Source: Clostridium uliginosum (lineage in GTDB: Bacteria > Bacillota > Clostridia > Clostridiales > Clostridiaceae). Taken from it: a DNA stretch of 49,510 nt. Both the position numbers and the translations under genes were made by a program. The notes beneath the pieces were generated by a model. It made no database searches. It saw only the letters and a program-made list of their open reading frames with translations, and was not told where the DNA came from. Location: NCBI RefSeq assembly GCF_900112485.1, contig NZ_FOMG01000031.1:1-49510 (forward strand), in the 5' to 3' direction. This document shows positions 8,149 to 17,450 of this stretch, one piece after another (position 1 is the first letter of the stretch; each line of letters begins with the position of its first letter).

Positions 8149-9357
8149 ATGGAAAATATAGAATGGAAAAAAAATACACTACCTAAAACTGATAATAAGA
8201 ATTTACTAGATTTTTTAAGTAAAGAGGAAATAAGTAAAGCTAGAGATTTTCATAAAAGTTTTCCACAATATAAGGAAACACCATTAGTTAATTTAGAAAA
8301 TTTAAGTAAGGATATAGGATTAGGTGGTATTTATATAAAAGATGAATCATATAGATTTGGATTAAATGCCTTTAAAGTATTAGGTGGCTCTTTTGCTATG
8401 GCAAAGTATATGGCACAAAAACTAAATAAAGATATATCTGAATTACCTTATGAGAAGTTAATTTCATCGGAGCTAAGGGAAGAGCTTGGAGAAGTTACAT
8501 TTGTAACGGCTACAGATGGAAATCATGGAAGAGGGGTTGCTTGGACTGCAAATAAGTTAAAGCAAAAATCAGTTGTTTATATGCCAAAGGGATCATCAAA
8601 AACAAGGTTAGAGAATATAAGAAAAGAAGGAGCAGAGGCTTCTATAACTGATATGAATTATGATGATGCGGTAAGACTTGCAGCAAAATATGCAAGTGAA
8701 AAGAATGGAGTAGTTATACAAGATACTGCATGGGAAGGTTACGAGGAAATTCCAGCATGGATAATGCAAGGCTATGGAACTATGGGGCTTGAAGCATTAA
8801 ACCAATTAATTGAATATGGAGTTGAAAAGCCAACTCATATCTTTATACAAGCTGGTGTAGGTTCTTTGGCAGGCGGAATTCAAGGGTTCTTTGCTTCTGT
8901 ATTTAATAAAGATTGTCCAAAGACAGTAATAGTAGAATCAAATTTAGCAGATTGCTTATATAAATCAGCAGTAGCTAATGATGGAAACCTAAGAGCAGTA
9001 GGTGGAGATATGCAAACAATAATGGCTGGTTTAGCTTGTGGAGAAGCAAATACAATTGGATGGGAAGTTTTAAAGGAATATTCTGATACCTTTGTTTCAT
9101 CTCCAGATTATGTTGCAGCAAATGGTATGAGAATACTTGGAAATCCATTAAGAGGAGACAAAAAGGTTATTTCTGGTGAATCAGGTGCTGTTACTTCAGG
9201 ATTACTTTATGAAATAATGAAAAATGATAAATATAAGGATTTAAAAGAATCATTAGAATTAGATGAAAATTCAAAAGTACTACTATTTAGTACCGAGGGA
9301 GATACAGACCCTGAGAAGTATAAAGAAATAGTTTGGAAAGGCCAATATAACAAATAA
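8149..9357 (+). CDS. ygeX: Diaminopropionate ammonia-lyase
   Basis: This 402-residue fold-type-II PLP enzyme has its PLP lysine K76 in FGLNAFKVLGG, an asparagine loop DGNHGRG, and a glycine-rich phosphate loop GVGSLAGG. It converts 2,3-diaminopropionate to pyruvate and two ammonia, passing through 2-aminoacrylate. In this island that makes it the step that turns the stripped purine skeleton into central carbon. Start follows TTGGAGGG. A RidA protein, which handles aminoacrylate/imine intermediates, is encoded 5 kb downstream in the same orientation. Confidence 0.94.
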   Translation: MENIEWKKNTLPKTDNKNLLDFLSKEEISKARDFHKSFPQYKETPLVNLENLSKDIGLGGIYIKDESYRFGLNAFKVLGGSFAMAKYMAQKLNKDISELPYEKLISSELREELGEVTFVTATDGNHGRGVAWTANKLKQKSVVYMPKGSSKTRLENIRKEGAEASITDMNYDDAVRLAAKYASEKNGVVIQDTAWEGYEEIPAWIMQGYGTMGLEALNQLIEYGVEKPTHIFIQAGVGSLAGGIQGFFASVFNKDCPKTVIVESNLADCLYKSAVANDGNLRAVGGDMQTIMAGLACGEANTIGWEVLKEYSDTFVSSPDYVAANGMRILGNPLRGDKKVISGESGAVTSGLLYEIMKNDKYKDLKESLELDENSKVLLFSTEGDTDPEKYKEIVWKGQYNK

Positions 9358-9384
9358 AAAATTATAGTTAAAGAGGGTGGCGTA

Positions 9385-10716
9385 ATGCTATTAGTTGGAA
9401 ATGGAAGGGTAATAACTCAAGATAATAAAAATCCCTATTTAGAAGATGGTTGTATTGCAATAAAAGATAATATTATTTTAGAAGTTGGTAATACAGATGA
9501 GCTTAAAGGAAAGTATGAAGATTATGAGTTTATAGATGCAGAAGAAAAAGTTATAATGCCTGGATTAATAAATACTCATCATCATATATATAGCGCATTT
9601 GCAAGAGGACTAACATTAAATAATCCTCCAGCAAAAAGTTTGATTGATATTCTTGAAAATGTTTGGTGGAAAATAGATAAAAAATTAACTTTAGAAGATG
9701 TTAAATATAGTGCTTATACAACTTTAACTGAGTGTGTTAAAAATGGAGTTACAACAGTATTTGATCATCATGCTAGTCCTATGTCAGCAAGTAGAAGTTT
9801 GTTTACTATAGGAGATGCAGCCACTCATTTAGGTATTAGAGGAGTTTATGCCTACGAAGTTTCCGATAGAGATGGAGATAAAATCCTAAATGAAGGCATA
9901 AAAGAAAACGTTAACTTTATTGAAGCTTCAAATAAAAGAGAAGATGATATGGTAAAAGGTATGTTTGGAATGCACGCATCTTTTACGCTTAGTGATGAAA
10001 GTTTAAAAAAGTGTGTAGATAGTATGAAAGGTCTTGACACAGGATATCATATTCATGCAGCAGAAGGAATCGATGATTTGAATCATTGTTTAAAAAACAA
10101 CAGCAAGAGAGTAATAGAAAGATTATATGATTTTGGAATATTAGGAGAAAAAACAATATGTGCTCATTGTATTCACATAAATAAACGGGAAATTGGTATT
10201 TTAAAAGAAACTAATACTAATGTAGTTAATAATCCAGAATCTAATATGGGCAATGCTGTTGGGTGCGCCCCAGTAATAGAAATGATGAAAAATGAAGTAG
10301 TAGTTGGTCTTGGCACTGATGGATATACATCAGATATGTTTGAATCAATGAAAGTTGAAAATATAATTCATAAACATAATTTATGTGATTCTAATGTAGG
10401 GTTTGTAGAAACTAATAAAATGCTATTTGAAAATAATAGAAATATAGCAGGAAAGTATTTTAATAAACCACTTGGAATATTAAAAGAGGGTGCATATGCT
10501 GACTTAATAATTGTTGATTATAATCCATTAACACCAATGAGTGAACAAAATCTAAATGGCCATATATTATTTGGAATGAGTGGAAGATGTGTAGATACAA
10601 CAATTATTAATGGTAAAGTTATAATGCAAAATAGAAAAATTATTACATTAGATGAGAAGAAAGCATTTAGTGAATCAAGAAAAATAGCACAAAAATTATG
10701 GGAAAAGTTAAAATAA
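9385..10716 (+). CDS. ssnA: SsnA family putative aminohydrolase
   Basis: A 443-residue metal-dependent amidohydrolase. Visible metal ligands are H65-x-H67 in INTHHHIYS, histidines in GMHASFTLSD and YHIHAAEG, and the aspartate of LGTDGYTSDMF. It belongs to the SsnA group, related to guanine deaminase and chlorohydrolases, that travels with selenium-dependent molybdenum hydroxylases. A purine or ring-opened purine deaminase role is likely; the exact substrate is not fixed. It starts 27 bases after ygeX behind GAGGGTGG. Confidence 0.9.
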   Translation: MLLVGNGRVITQDNKNPYLEDGCIAIKDNIILEVGNTDELKGKYEDYEFIDAEEKVIMPGLINTHHHIYSAFARGLTLNNPPAKSLIDILENVWWKIDKKLTLEDVKYSAYTTLTECVKNGVTTVFDHHASPMSASRSLFTIGDAATHLGIRGVYAYEVSDRDGDKILNEGIKENVNFIEASNKREDDMVKGMFGMHASFTLSDESLKKCVDSMKGLDTGYHIHAAEGIDDLNHCLKNNSKRVIERLYDFGILGEKTICAHCIHINKREIGILKETNTNVVNNPESNMGNAVGCAPVIEMMKNEVVVGLGTDGYTSDMFESMKVENIIHKHNLCDSNVGFVETNKMLFENNRNIAGKYFNKPLGILKEGAYADLIIVDYNPLTPMSEQNLNGHILFGMSGRCVDTTIINGKVIMQNRKIITLDEKKAFSESRKIAQKLWEKLK

Positions 10717-10757
10717 GAGATTAAGTTTATATAAAGTTTTATAGGGGGAGTAGTATT

Positions 10758-11846
10758 ATGGCAAATTTAAAAGTTAATATACTCGGAATGAAGTTTAATA
10801 ACCCAATATTTACAGCAGCGGGACCTGGTGCAAAAGATGGAGAATTATGCGTTTTAGCAGTAAAGGGCGGTGCAGGTGGATTAGTTACAAAAACAATTTC
10901 TGAAAATCCAGCACCAGTGCCAAGACCTTGTATGGCAAAAACAAATGCAGGTTTTTTAAATACAGAACTTTGGTCAGAGCTACCAAAAGAACAATGGGTA
11001 GAAAAAGAGTATAAAAGAGCAAAGGAAGCAGGAGTTCCAATGATAGTAAGTATGGGATATTCTGCAGACCAAATAAAAAAAGTTGCACCTTTAGTAAGAC
11101 CATATGCAGATGCTGTTGAGTTATCAACTCATTATGTTGGAACTGATGTTGGTCCAATAGTTGAATCAATGAAGGCAGCTAAAGCAGCACTTGATTGTCC
11201 TGTATTTATGAAAATGAGTCCTCATACAGATATTCAAAAAATAGCAAAAGCATTAGAAGATGCAGGAGCAGATGGACTTGTAATGATAAATTCTGTAGGA
11301 CCTTGCATGGCCATTGATGTGGAAACTGGGTATCCAATTATGGGTAGTGAAAAAGGATATGGATGGTTATCAGGATCATCAATAAAACCAGTAGCTATTA
11401 GAAATATTTATGATGCTTCTAAGGTAATAAATATACCAATAATAGGAGTTGGGGGAATTACTTGTGGAAGAGATGCTGCAGAAATGTTAATGGCAGGAGC
11501 ACAATCTGTACAAGTTTGCACAGAAGCGATTTTAAAAGGAACAGGAGTTTATGGGAAAATTGCTAATGAGTTAAATGAGTTCTTAGATAGTCATGGATAT
11601 AAAGATGTAAATGAAATAATTGGACTTGCTCACAAAAAAGCTGATGAAAGAAACTTTAGAACAGAATCAATAGCACCTACGGTAAAACAAGACATTTGTA
11701 TAAAATGCGGACTTTGTAAAACAAGCTGTGTATATGATGCAATAGAAGTTGGAAATGAGCTAATTATTGATAGCAAGAAATGTTTTGGTTGTGGATTATG
11801 TGTAACGAGATGTCCGAAGAATGCATTATCAATGCAATATAACTAA
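10758..11846 (+). CDS. PreA/dihydroorotate-dehydrogenase-like FMN enzyme with two 4Fe-4S clusters
   Basis: This 362-residue protein has a TIM-barrel flavin domain of the dihydroorotate/dihydropyrimidine dehydrogenase type (about 1-295; FTAAGPGAKDG near the start, GVGGITCGRDAAEMLMAGA near the phosphate site). A bacterial-ferredoxin-like tail follows, with cysteines 314, 317, 320, 324 and 342, 345, 348, 352, enough for two 4Fe-4S clusters. This is the PreA layout. PreA reduces the 5,6 double bond of pyrimidines; here a reductive step on urate, xanthine or a dioxopurine is plausible. The large YgfK reductase that accompanies ssnA in enterobacteria is not in this window, so this protein may take its place. 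That is inference. Confidence 0.82.
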   Translation: MANLKVNILGMKFNNPIFTAAGPGAKDGELCVLAVKGGAGGLVTKTISENPAPVPRPCMAKTNAGFLNTELWSELPKEQWVEKEYKRAKEAGVPMIVSMGYSADQIKKVAPLVRPYADAVELSTHYVGTDVGPIVESMKAAKAALDCPVFMKMSPHTDIQKIAKALEDAGADGLVMINSVGPCMAIDVETGYPIMGSEKGYGWLSGSSIKPVAIRNIYDASKVINIPIIGVGGITCGRDAAEMLMAGAQSVQVCTEAILKGTGVYGKIANELNEFLDSHGYKDVNEIIGLAHKKADERNFRTESIAPTVKQDICIKCGLCKTSCVYDAIEVGNELIIDSKKCFGCGLCVTRCPKNALSMQYN

Positions 11847-11854
11847 ATTGGAAA

Positions 11855-11894
11855 TTAGGCACATCTTTGATCTATTATTTTCTTTCATGTGCCT
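11855..11894. repeat. Short copy of the GGCACATG repeat
   Basis: TTAGGCACATCTTTGATC runs into ATTATTTTCTTTCATGTGCC. It starts 8 bases after the PreA-like gene and ends 45 bases before the xanthine dehydrogenase gene. Confidence 0.65.
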
Positions 11895-11938
11895 TAGTAG
11901 CTAAAATGCATATTTTTCAATTTGAGAGGTGATAAATA

Positions 11939-14500
11939 ATGTTTGAATTCACTGTGAATGGAGAAAAAAAGATAACAGATAAAAGTAAAAACCTATTAAA
12001 GTTTTTAAGAGAAGATTGTGATATTACATCAGTTAAAAATGGGTGCTCAGAAGGTGCTTGTGGAACTTGTATGACTTTAGTAGATGGAAAAGCAATAAAA
12101 GCATGTTTATTAACTACAGAAAAAATTAATGGTAAAGAAATTAATACTATAGAATCTCTTACAGATAGAGAGAAAGATGTATTTGCTTATGCATTTACTG
12201 AAGCTGGTGCAGTTCAATGTGGATTTTGTATACCAGGTATGGTAATTAGTGCAAAAGGATTATTTAATAGGAATTTAAATCCAAGTAGTGAAGAAGTCAA
12301 AAAAGCTTTAATGGGGAATATATGCAGATGTACAGGATATGTGAAAATTGAGGAAGCAATTTTAATGGCAGCTAAAATACTAAGAGAAAACAAAGCTGTT
12401 CCAAAGGTAGCATGTAAAGGTTTAGTAGGAGAAAGAATGGGAAGAATTGATGCTCATGATAAAACATTAGGAATTGCAGAATATACAGATGATATAAGAT
12501 TTCCAGGAATGATATATGGAGTTGCATTAAGAACTAAATATCCTAGAGCATTAATAAAAGCTATTGATATAAGTGAAGCAGAAAAGCTCGATGGTGTTGT
12601 GAAGATTGTAACCGCTAAGGATATTCCTGGTGAAAGATATTTAGGGCATATAAAAAAAGATTGGCCAGCTTTAATTGATATAGGAGAGGAAACTAGATAT
12701 TTAGGAGATGCATTAGCCTTAGTAGCAGCAGAAAGTGAAGAAATAGCAAGACAGGCTATAGATATGATAAAGGTAGATTATAGTGAGCTTAAGCCAATAA
12801 CATCACCAGAAGAAGCATTGAAAGAAGATGCACCTAAAATACACAAAACAGGAAATATATTATCACATGAGCATTTGATAAGAGGAAATGCAGAAGAGGT
12901 AATTGAAAAATCAAAATATAAAGTAACATATAAATATAAAGTTCCATTCACAGAGCATGCATTTTTAGAGCCAGAGTGCTCAGTAGCAGTATCTAATGGA
13001 GATCAATTAATAGTATATACTGGATCTCAAAGCATATATGATGACTTACGTGAAATTAGATCTTTATTAGATATTGGAGAAGATAAATTAAGAATAGTAT
13101 CTAAGTATGTGGGTGGCGGTTTTGGTGGTAAAGAAGATATGAGTTGTCAACATCATGTAGCATTATTAGCCTATATTACTAAAAGAACTGTTAAAATTTG
13201 TTTATCAAGAAAGGAAAGTCTTATAGTAGATACAAAAAGACATGCAATGGAAATGGAATTAATAACATCTTGTGATGAAAATGGTATATTGACAGCAATG
13301 AAAGCAAAGATTATTGCAGATACAGGAGCTTATGCATCACTTGGAGGACCAGTACTTCAAAGAGCATGCACACATGCAGCAGGACCTTATAATTATCAAA
13401 ATATAGATATAGAGGGGACTGCAGTATACACCAATAATTGCGTGGGTGGTGCTTTTAGAGGATTTGGTGTTACCCAATCTAATTTTGCTACAGAATGTAA
13501 TATAAATAAATTAGCTGAAATGGTTGGAATAGATCCTTTTGAAATGAGAGTTATAAATGCAATTAAATCAGGGCAAGTTCTTCCAAATGGACAAATAGCG
13601 GATGAGGGAACAGCATTAATCGAAACATTAGAAGCAGTTAAAGATGTTTATTATAAAAATAAGGATAGAGCAGGAGTTGCTTGTGCATTTAAAAATGCAG
13701 GTATAGGAGTAGGACTACCTGATATAGGTAGATGTAAGTTGAAAGTGGAAAGTGGAAAGATACACATAAAAACATCAGCAGCATGCATAGGACAAGGGCT
13801 TGGAACTATACTAGTGCAAATAGTTGGAGAAGTAATAAATGTGAATGCTTTGAAAATAGTTCATGAAATGCCAGATACTAGAATTACTCCAAATTCAGGA
13901 ACAACTACAGCTTCAAGGCAAACAGTCTTTACTGGAGAGGCAACTAGATTAGCTGCACTTAAGTTAAGGGAAGCATTAATGAAAGAAAGTTTAATTGAAT
14001 TAGAAGGAAGAGAATTTATAGGTGAATACTCAGGTATCACTGATAAAATGGGAAGTGAAAAAGAAAACCCAGTAAGCCATGTTGCCTACGGATTTGCTAC
14101 ACAAATAGTTATTTTAGATGAAAATGGAAAGCTAGATAAAATTGTGGCAGCTCACGATGTAGGTAAAGCTATTAATCCTAGGAATGTAGAGGGACAAATT
14201 GAAGGTGGAGTAGCAATGGGGCTAGGTTATGCTTTAACTGAGGATTATAAGTTAGATAAATCTGTGCCTAAAGTAAAATTTGGAACACTTGGTTTATTAA
14301 GAGCTAATCAAGTTCCTAAGATTGAATCTGTTATTATAGAAAAAAACATTAAAGAGTTATCATTTGGATCAAAAGGTGTTGGAGAAATAACCTGTGTTCC
14401 TACAGCAGCAGCAGTTCAAGGAGCTTATTATAAGTTAGATGGAATATTTAGAACAGAACTGCCACTAAAAAATACATTTTATAAAAAAGCAAAAAAATAA
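11939..14500 (+). CDS. xdh: Selenium-dependent xanthine dehydrogenase, fused Fe-S and molybdenum subunits
   Basis: This 853-residue fusion has N-terminal [2Fe-2S] domains (about 1-155) with C36, C41, C44 and C56, then AVQCGFCIPGM and GNICRCTGY. The molybdopterin-binding domain (about 160-853) has YVGGGFGGKED, GGAFRGFGVTQ and the catalytic glutamate in SKGVGEI. No FAD domain is present in this chain. The fused layout and the ssnA/yqeB/yqeC context match the selenium-dependent molybdenum hydroxylase family, in which labile selenium sits at the molybdenum centre and not as selenocysteine; no in-frame TGA is seen. Expected reaction: hydroxylation between hypoxanthine, xanthine and urate, or the reverse. 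Start supported by GAGAGGTG. Confidence 0.92.
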   Translation: MFEFTVNGEKKITDKSKNLLKFLREDCDITSVKNGCSEGACGTCMTLVDGKAIKACLLTTEKINGKEINTIESLTDREKDVFAYAFTEAGAVQCGFCIPGMVISAKGLFNRNLNPSSEEVKKALMGNICRCTGYVKIEEAILMAAKILRENKAVPKVACKGLVGERMGRIDAHDKTLGIAEYTDDIRFPGMIYGVALRTKYPRALIKAIDISEAEKLDGVVKIVTAKDIPGERYLGHIKKDWPALIDIGEETRYLGDALALVAAESEEIARQAIDMIKVDYSELKPITSPEEALKEDAPKIHKTGNILSHEHLIRGNAEEVIEKSKYKVTYKYKVPFTEHAFLEPECSVAVSNGDQLIVYTGSQSIYDDLREIRSLLDIGEDKLRIVSKYVGGGFGGKEDMSCQHHVALLAYITKRTVKICLSRKESLIVDTKRHAMEMELITSCDENGILTAMKAKIIADTGAYASLGGPVLQRACTHAAGPYNYQNIDIEGTAVYTNNCVGGAFRGFGVTQSNFATECNINKLAEMVGIDPFEMRVINAIKSGQVLPNGQIADEGTALIETLEAVKDVYYKNKDRAGVACAFKNAGIGVGLPDIGRCKLKVESGKIHIKTSAACIGQGLGTILVQIVGEVINVNALKIVHEMPDTRITPNSGTTTASRQTVFTGEATRLAALKLREALMKESLIELEGREFIGEYSGITDKMGSEKENPVSHVAYGFATQIVILDENGKLDKIVAAHDVGKAINPRNVEGQIEGGVAMGLGYALTEDYKLDKSVPKVKFGTLGLLRANQVPKIESVIIEKNIKELSFGSKGVGEITCVPTAAAVQGAYYKLDGIFRTELPLKNTFYKKAKK

Positions 14501-14521
14501 TATAGAAAAAGGAGATTTAAT

Positions 14522-14899
14522 ATGAATAAAATAATTAATACACAAAATGCACCAGAAGCAATAGGACCATATTCACAAGGGGTAATTATAGACAATTTAG
14601 TATATACATCTGGACAATTACCTATAAATCCTAATACAAAAGTTATGGAAACAGAAATAAAACATGCAACTAAGCAAAGCTTAGAAAATTGTAAGGCTAT
14701 TTTAGAAAGTGCAGGTACAACTCTTGACAATGTAATTAAAACTACAGTTTTTGTAAAAGATTTAAATGATTTTTCAGCAATAAATGAAGTATATGCACAA
14801 TATTTTACAAAAAACTTTCCCGCAAGAAGTTGTGTGCAAGTAGCAAAATTACCAATGGATGCGGTAATAGAAATAGAGGTAATTGCTACATTACTTTAA
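14522..14899 (+). CDS. ridA: RidA family reactive-intermediate deaminase
   Basis: This 125-residue RidA/YjgF/TdcF protein has APEAIGPYSQGV at the N terminus, YTSGQLP and the C-terminal FPARSCVQVAKLPMDA with the conserved arginine and VEIEVIA. RidA hydrolyses 2-aminoacrylate and related imines to keto acids and ammonia, which protects PLP enzymes. The diaminopropionate lyase in this cluster makes that same intermediate, so the pairing is functionally sensible. It starts 21 bases after xdh behind AAAGGAG and ends directly at a large palindromic element. Confidence 0.93.
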   Translation: MNKIINTQNAPEAIGPYSQGVIIDNLVYTSGQLPINPNTKVMETEIKHATKQSLENCKAILESAGTTLDNVIKTTVFVKDLNDFSAINEVYAQYFTKNFPARSCVQVAKLPMDAVIEIEVIATLL

Positions 14900-15198
14900 A
14901 ATAGTGTTGATATTGTAGTATAAAGCTCATGGACAGGGGAATTCATATAGGAAACTCGACTCATATGCATTCGCTGAGTAAGTTCGAGAAACAAAATATA
15001 AAATTTTGACTCTTACTTAAGAACTCTAAAATAAAGCTTAGTCCAATTAATGCATGCTCCCAATCAAAGATTGTGACAAGCAATTAATTGGACAAATCTT
15101 CAAGGAAACTCGATTCATGTACATTCGCTGAGTAAGTTCAAAAACAAATTCCAATGCCGTTCGCCCTTATACTATAATATCAACATTCACTTAAAATA
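14895..15198. repeat. Large (about 300 bp) GTGTTGATA inverted-repeat element
   Basis: The termini (TTTAAAATAGTGTTGATATT and AATATCAACATTCACTTAAA) and the next block (GTAGTATAA / TTATACTATA) are inverted repeats. The interior contains a direct repeat: GGAAACTCGA, TTCGCTGAGTAAGTTC occurs near 14950 and again near 15115. It also has a central stem TTAGTCCAATTAAT / GCAATTAATTGGACA (about 15035-15105) whose loop CTCCCAATCAAAGATTG resembles the apex of the long palindromes at 20419, 31465 and 49140. It fills the gap between ridA and hydantoinase 1; no gene is seen. Confidence 0.75.
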
Positions 15199-15286
15199 TA
15201 GTCTAATTATAAAAGGAAATTTAGTTATGTATAAGAACATATTTATAATTTTTTCTAAAAGCATTTTATAGAACGAGGTGGTAATA

Positions 15287-16678
15287 ATGTCTTTATTAAT
15301 AAAAAATGGAACTGTAGTAACTGCTAGTGATATTTATAATGGAGATATTTATATTGAAGATGGTATTATAAAGGAAATCGGTATTAATCTTATAAAAGAG
15401 GTAAATGAAATAATCGATGCTAAAGGTAAATATGTTATTCCAGGTGGAGTAGATGTCCATACTCATTTAAATTTAGACATGGAAATATCTGTTGCAAACG
15501 ATGATTTTTACACAGGAACAGTAGCAGCAGCATGTGGTGGTACAACTACTGTTGTAGATCATATGGGGTTTGGACCTAAAGGTTGTAATTTAAAACATCA
15601 AGTAGACGTTTATCATGGATATGCTGATGATAAATCTGTAATAGACTATAGCTTTCATGGTGTTGTTCAACATGTAAATGACAGTATAATTGATGAGATG
15701 AAAAAAATAGTTGAAGAAGAGGGAATACCTAGTTTTAAGGTTTATTTAACATATGATTATATGATTGATGATCAAGGTGTACTTAGGGTTTTAAATAAGT
15801 TAAAAGAATTACAAGGTATTATGACTGTTCATTGTGAAAATGATGGAAGTATAAAACTTCTAAAAGAAAATTACATAAGTAAAGGGCTTAAGGGTCCTCT
15901 ATATCATTGCTTAAGCAGACCAGTTGAAACTGAAGCAGAAGCGGTAAATAGAATGATAAATATGGCGTCAATAGTAAAAGATGCACCACTTTATATAGTT
16001 CATTTATCATCAGGGTTAGGATTAGATTATGTAAAAATGGCTAGAGAAAGAGGACAAAAAGTATATGTAGAAACATGTCCACAATATTTAGTATTAGATG
16101 AAAGTAAGTATAATCTTTCCAATAATGAATCATTAAAATATATAATTAGCCCTCCACTAAGAGCTAAAAGCGATATAGAAAAGTTATGGGAAGGAATTAA
16201 TGATGGATATATACAAACTATAGCATCAGATCATTGTCCATTCTCTTTTAAAGAAGATAAACAAAAAGGTAAAGATGATTTTACTAAGTGTCCAAATGGT
16301 AACCCTGGAATTGAGGAAAGAATCCCACTTATATTTTCAGAAGGTGTTATGAAAGGTAGGATTAACTTAAATAAATTTGTAGACTTATGCTGTACAAAGC
16401 CAGCTAAAATATTTGGACTATATCCTAAAAAAGGAACTATACAAGTTGGTTCAGATGGAGATATAGTAATAATTGATCCAGAAAAAGAAGTTACTATAAC
16501 AAATTCTAATTTACATTCTAATGTAGATTATTCTGCATATGAAGGGATAAAGGTAAAGGGTTATCCAATAATAACTATTTCACGTGGTAAAATAATATTT
16601 AAAGATAATAAATTTATAGGCCCAAAAGGGTATGGTAAGTTTATTAAAAGGTCAAAGGTAGATTTGAATAGTATATAA
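15287..16678 (+). CDS. hyuA: D-hydantoinase/dihydropyrimidinase-type cyclic amidohydrolase, copy 1
   Basis: A 463-residue amidohydrolase of the hydantoinase family. The zinc site is visible: HTHLNLD (H-x-H), the lysine of PSFKVYLTYDY that is carboxylated in this family, HCEND, HLSSG and the aspartate of SDHCPFS. It opens cyclic amide rings (dihydropyrimidines, hydantoins); in this island a reduced purine-derived ring is the likely substrate. GAGGTGGT precedes ATG 15287; a GTG three codons earlier overlaps that site and is less likely. A paralogue, about 85% identical by eye, lies at 19020. Confidence 0.92.
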   Translation: MSLLIKNGTVVTASDIYNGDIYIEDGIIKEIGINLIKEVNEIIDAKGKYVIPGGVDVHTHLNLDMEISVANDDFYTGTVAAACGGTTTVVDHMGFGPKGCNLKHQVDVYHGYADDKSVIDYSFHGVVQHVNDSIIDEMKKIVEEEGIPSFKVYLTYDYMIDDQGVLRVLNKLKELQGIMTVHCENDGSIKLLKENYISKGLKGPLYHCLSRPVETEAEAVNRMINMASIVKDAPLYIVHLSSGLGLDYVKMARERGQKVYVETCPQYLVLDESKYNLSNNESLKYIISPPLRAKSDIEKLWEGINDGYIQTIASDHCPFSFKEDKQKGKDDFTKCPNGNPGIEERIPLIFSEGVMKGRINLNKFVDLCCTKPAKIFGLYPKKGTIQVGSDGDIVIIDPEKEVTITNSNLHSNVDYSAYEGIKVKGYPIITISRGKIIFKDNKFIGPKGYGKFIKRSKVDLNSI

Positions 16679-16927
16679 GTTCCAATAAAGTTTGTTCATT
16701 AATATAAATCTTAGAATATTTATAAATGTTATGACTCACAAGTATAGTGAGGAACTTATATAGAAAATTTATGATATATATGCTTCTAACTAGATATTGT
16801 TAATTAGAGATATAATTTTCTATAAAAATTATATAAGAGATTATAAATGTATTAACTTAATTAGAACATATATATAACTATTTTTAAAAATTTTATACTT
16901 ATGAATAATAAAGATACTAAAAATTAT

Positions 16928-16999
16928 TAGGCACATAAAAGATAATAATAAGTCAAATATATTAGCCAAAGGACTTGTTTTATCTTTTATGTGCCTTAA
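16928..16999. repeat. Palindromic copy of the GGCACATG repeat
   Basis: TTAGGCACATAAAAGATAAT and GTTTTATCTTTTATGTGCCT are near-perfect inverted ends around a loop that keeps the AAGTC / GGACTT block. Between 16679 and 17450 I see this repeat, an activator palindrome, a sigma-54 promoter and a gene remnant, but no intact gene. Confidence 0.75.
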
Positions 17000-17071
17000 T
17001 TACAAAATATTGTAAATTTAACATACCTTTTTTATATTTCGTATAACATAATTCCATTTATAAAATTTGAA

Positions 17072-17086
17072 TTATCAAAATGATAA
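17072..17086. promoter_or_regulatory. Activator-binding palindrome for permease 2
   Basis: A perfect TTATCAAAATGATAA lies about 150 bp upstream of the -24 element at 17238. Confidence 0.68.
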
Positions 17087-17237
17087 AAAAGATATACGTT
17101 GAAAATTTAATTTAGCAATAAACATGTAAACAATTACTTAATTTTAAAAAAATTTTATTATATAAGAAAAATACATTTAATTGATTGATAAATAATAGAA
17201 AATTAGTATAAAAACACGAAAAAACTAAAATCTAATT

Positions 17238-17253
17238 TTGGCATGAAATATGC
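17238..17253 (+). promoter_or_regulatory. Sigma-54 promoter of permease 2
   Basis: TTGGCATGAAATATGC has GG-N10-GC spacing. The 16-mer is identical to the xdhABC promoter at 21927-21942, and flanking sequence (AATAATAGAAAAT, TAGTATAA upstream) is also shared. This suggests the promoter region was duplicated. Confidence 0.78.
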
Positions 17254-17287
17254 TACTTACTAGTAATAAAGTGAGATATTATAAATA

Positions 17288-17368
17288 GGTAAAATTTTAA
17301 GAAGTACTTATGCCTACACTATAGTTAAAAATATAGATATTAGTAATGTAAAAGTATTAAAGATATAA
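17288..17368 (+). pseudogene. Remnant of a molybdenum-hydroxylase large subunit, 5' part
   Basis: In frame from 17288 this translates as GKILRSTYAYTIVKNIDIS and then hits stop TAA. It aligns with GKVLRSPYAHAIVKNIDTS of the intact subunit at 22127. With the shared promoter upstream, it looks like the decayed front of a former xdhA-type gene; the rest has been lost. Confidence 0.75.
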
Positions 17369-17450
17369 AAAGTAGCTGATGAAATACTAGCTAGATATAG
17401 GAAAATTAGTAATATATTATGGGCATAATTAGTGAAGGGATTTGAGAATT

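Noticed and set aside
11939..14500. Possible selenocysteine in the selenium-dependent xanthine dehydrogenase
   Set aside because: The frame is continuous with no in-frame TGA. The family carries selenium as a labile cofactor ligand.
16679..16920. A possible small gene after hydantoinase 1
   Set aside because: The region is AT-rich with frequent stops in all frames and no ribosome binding site with a following open frame.
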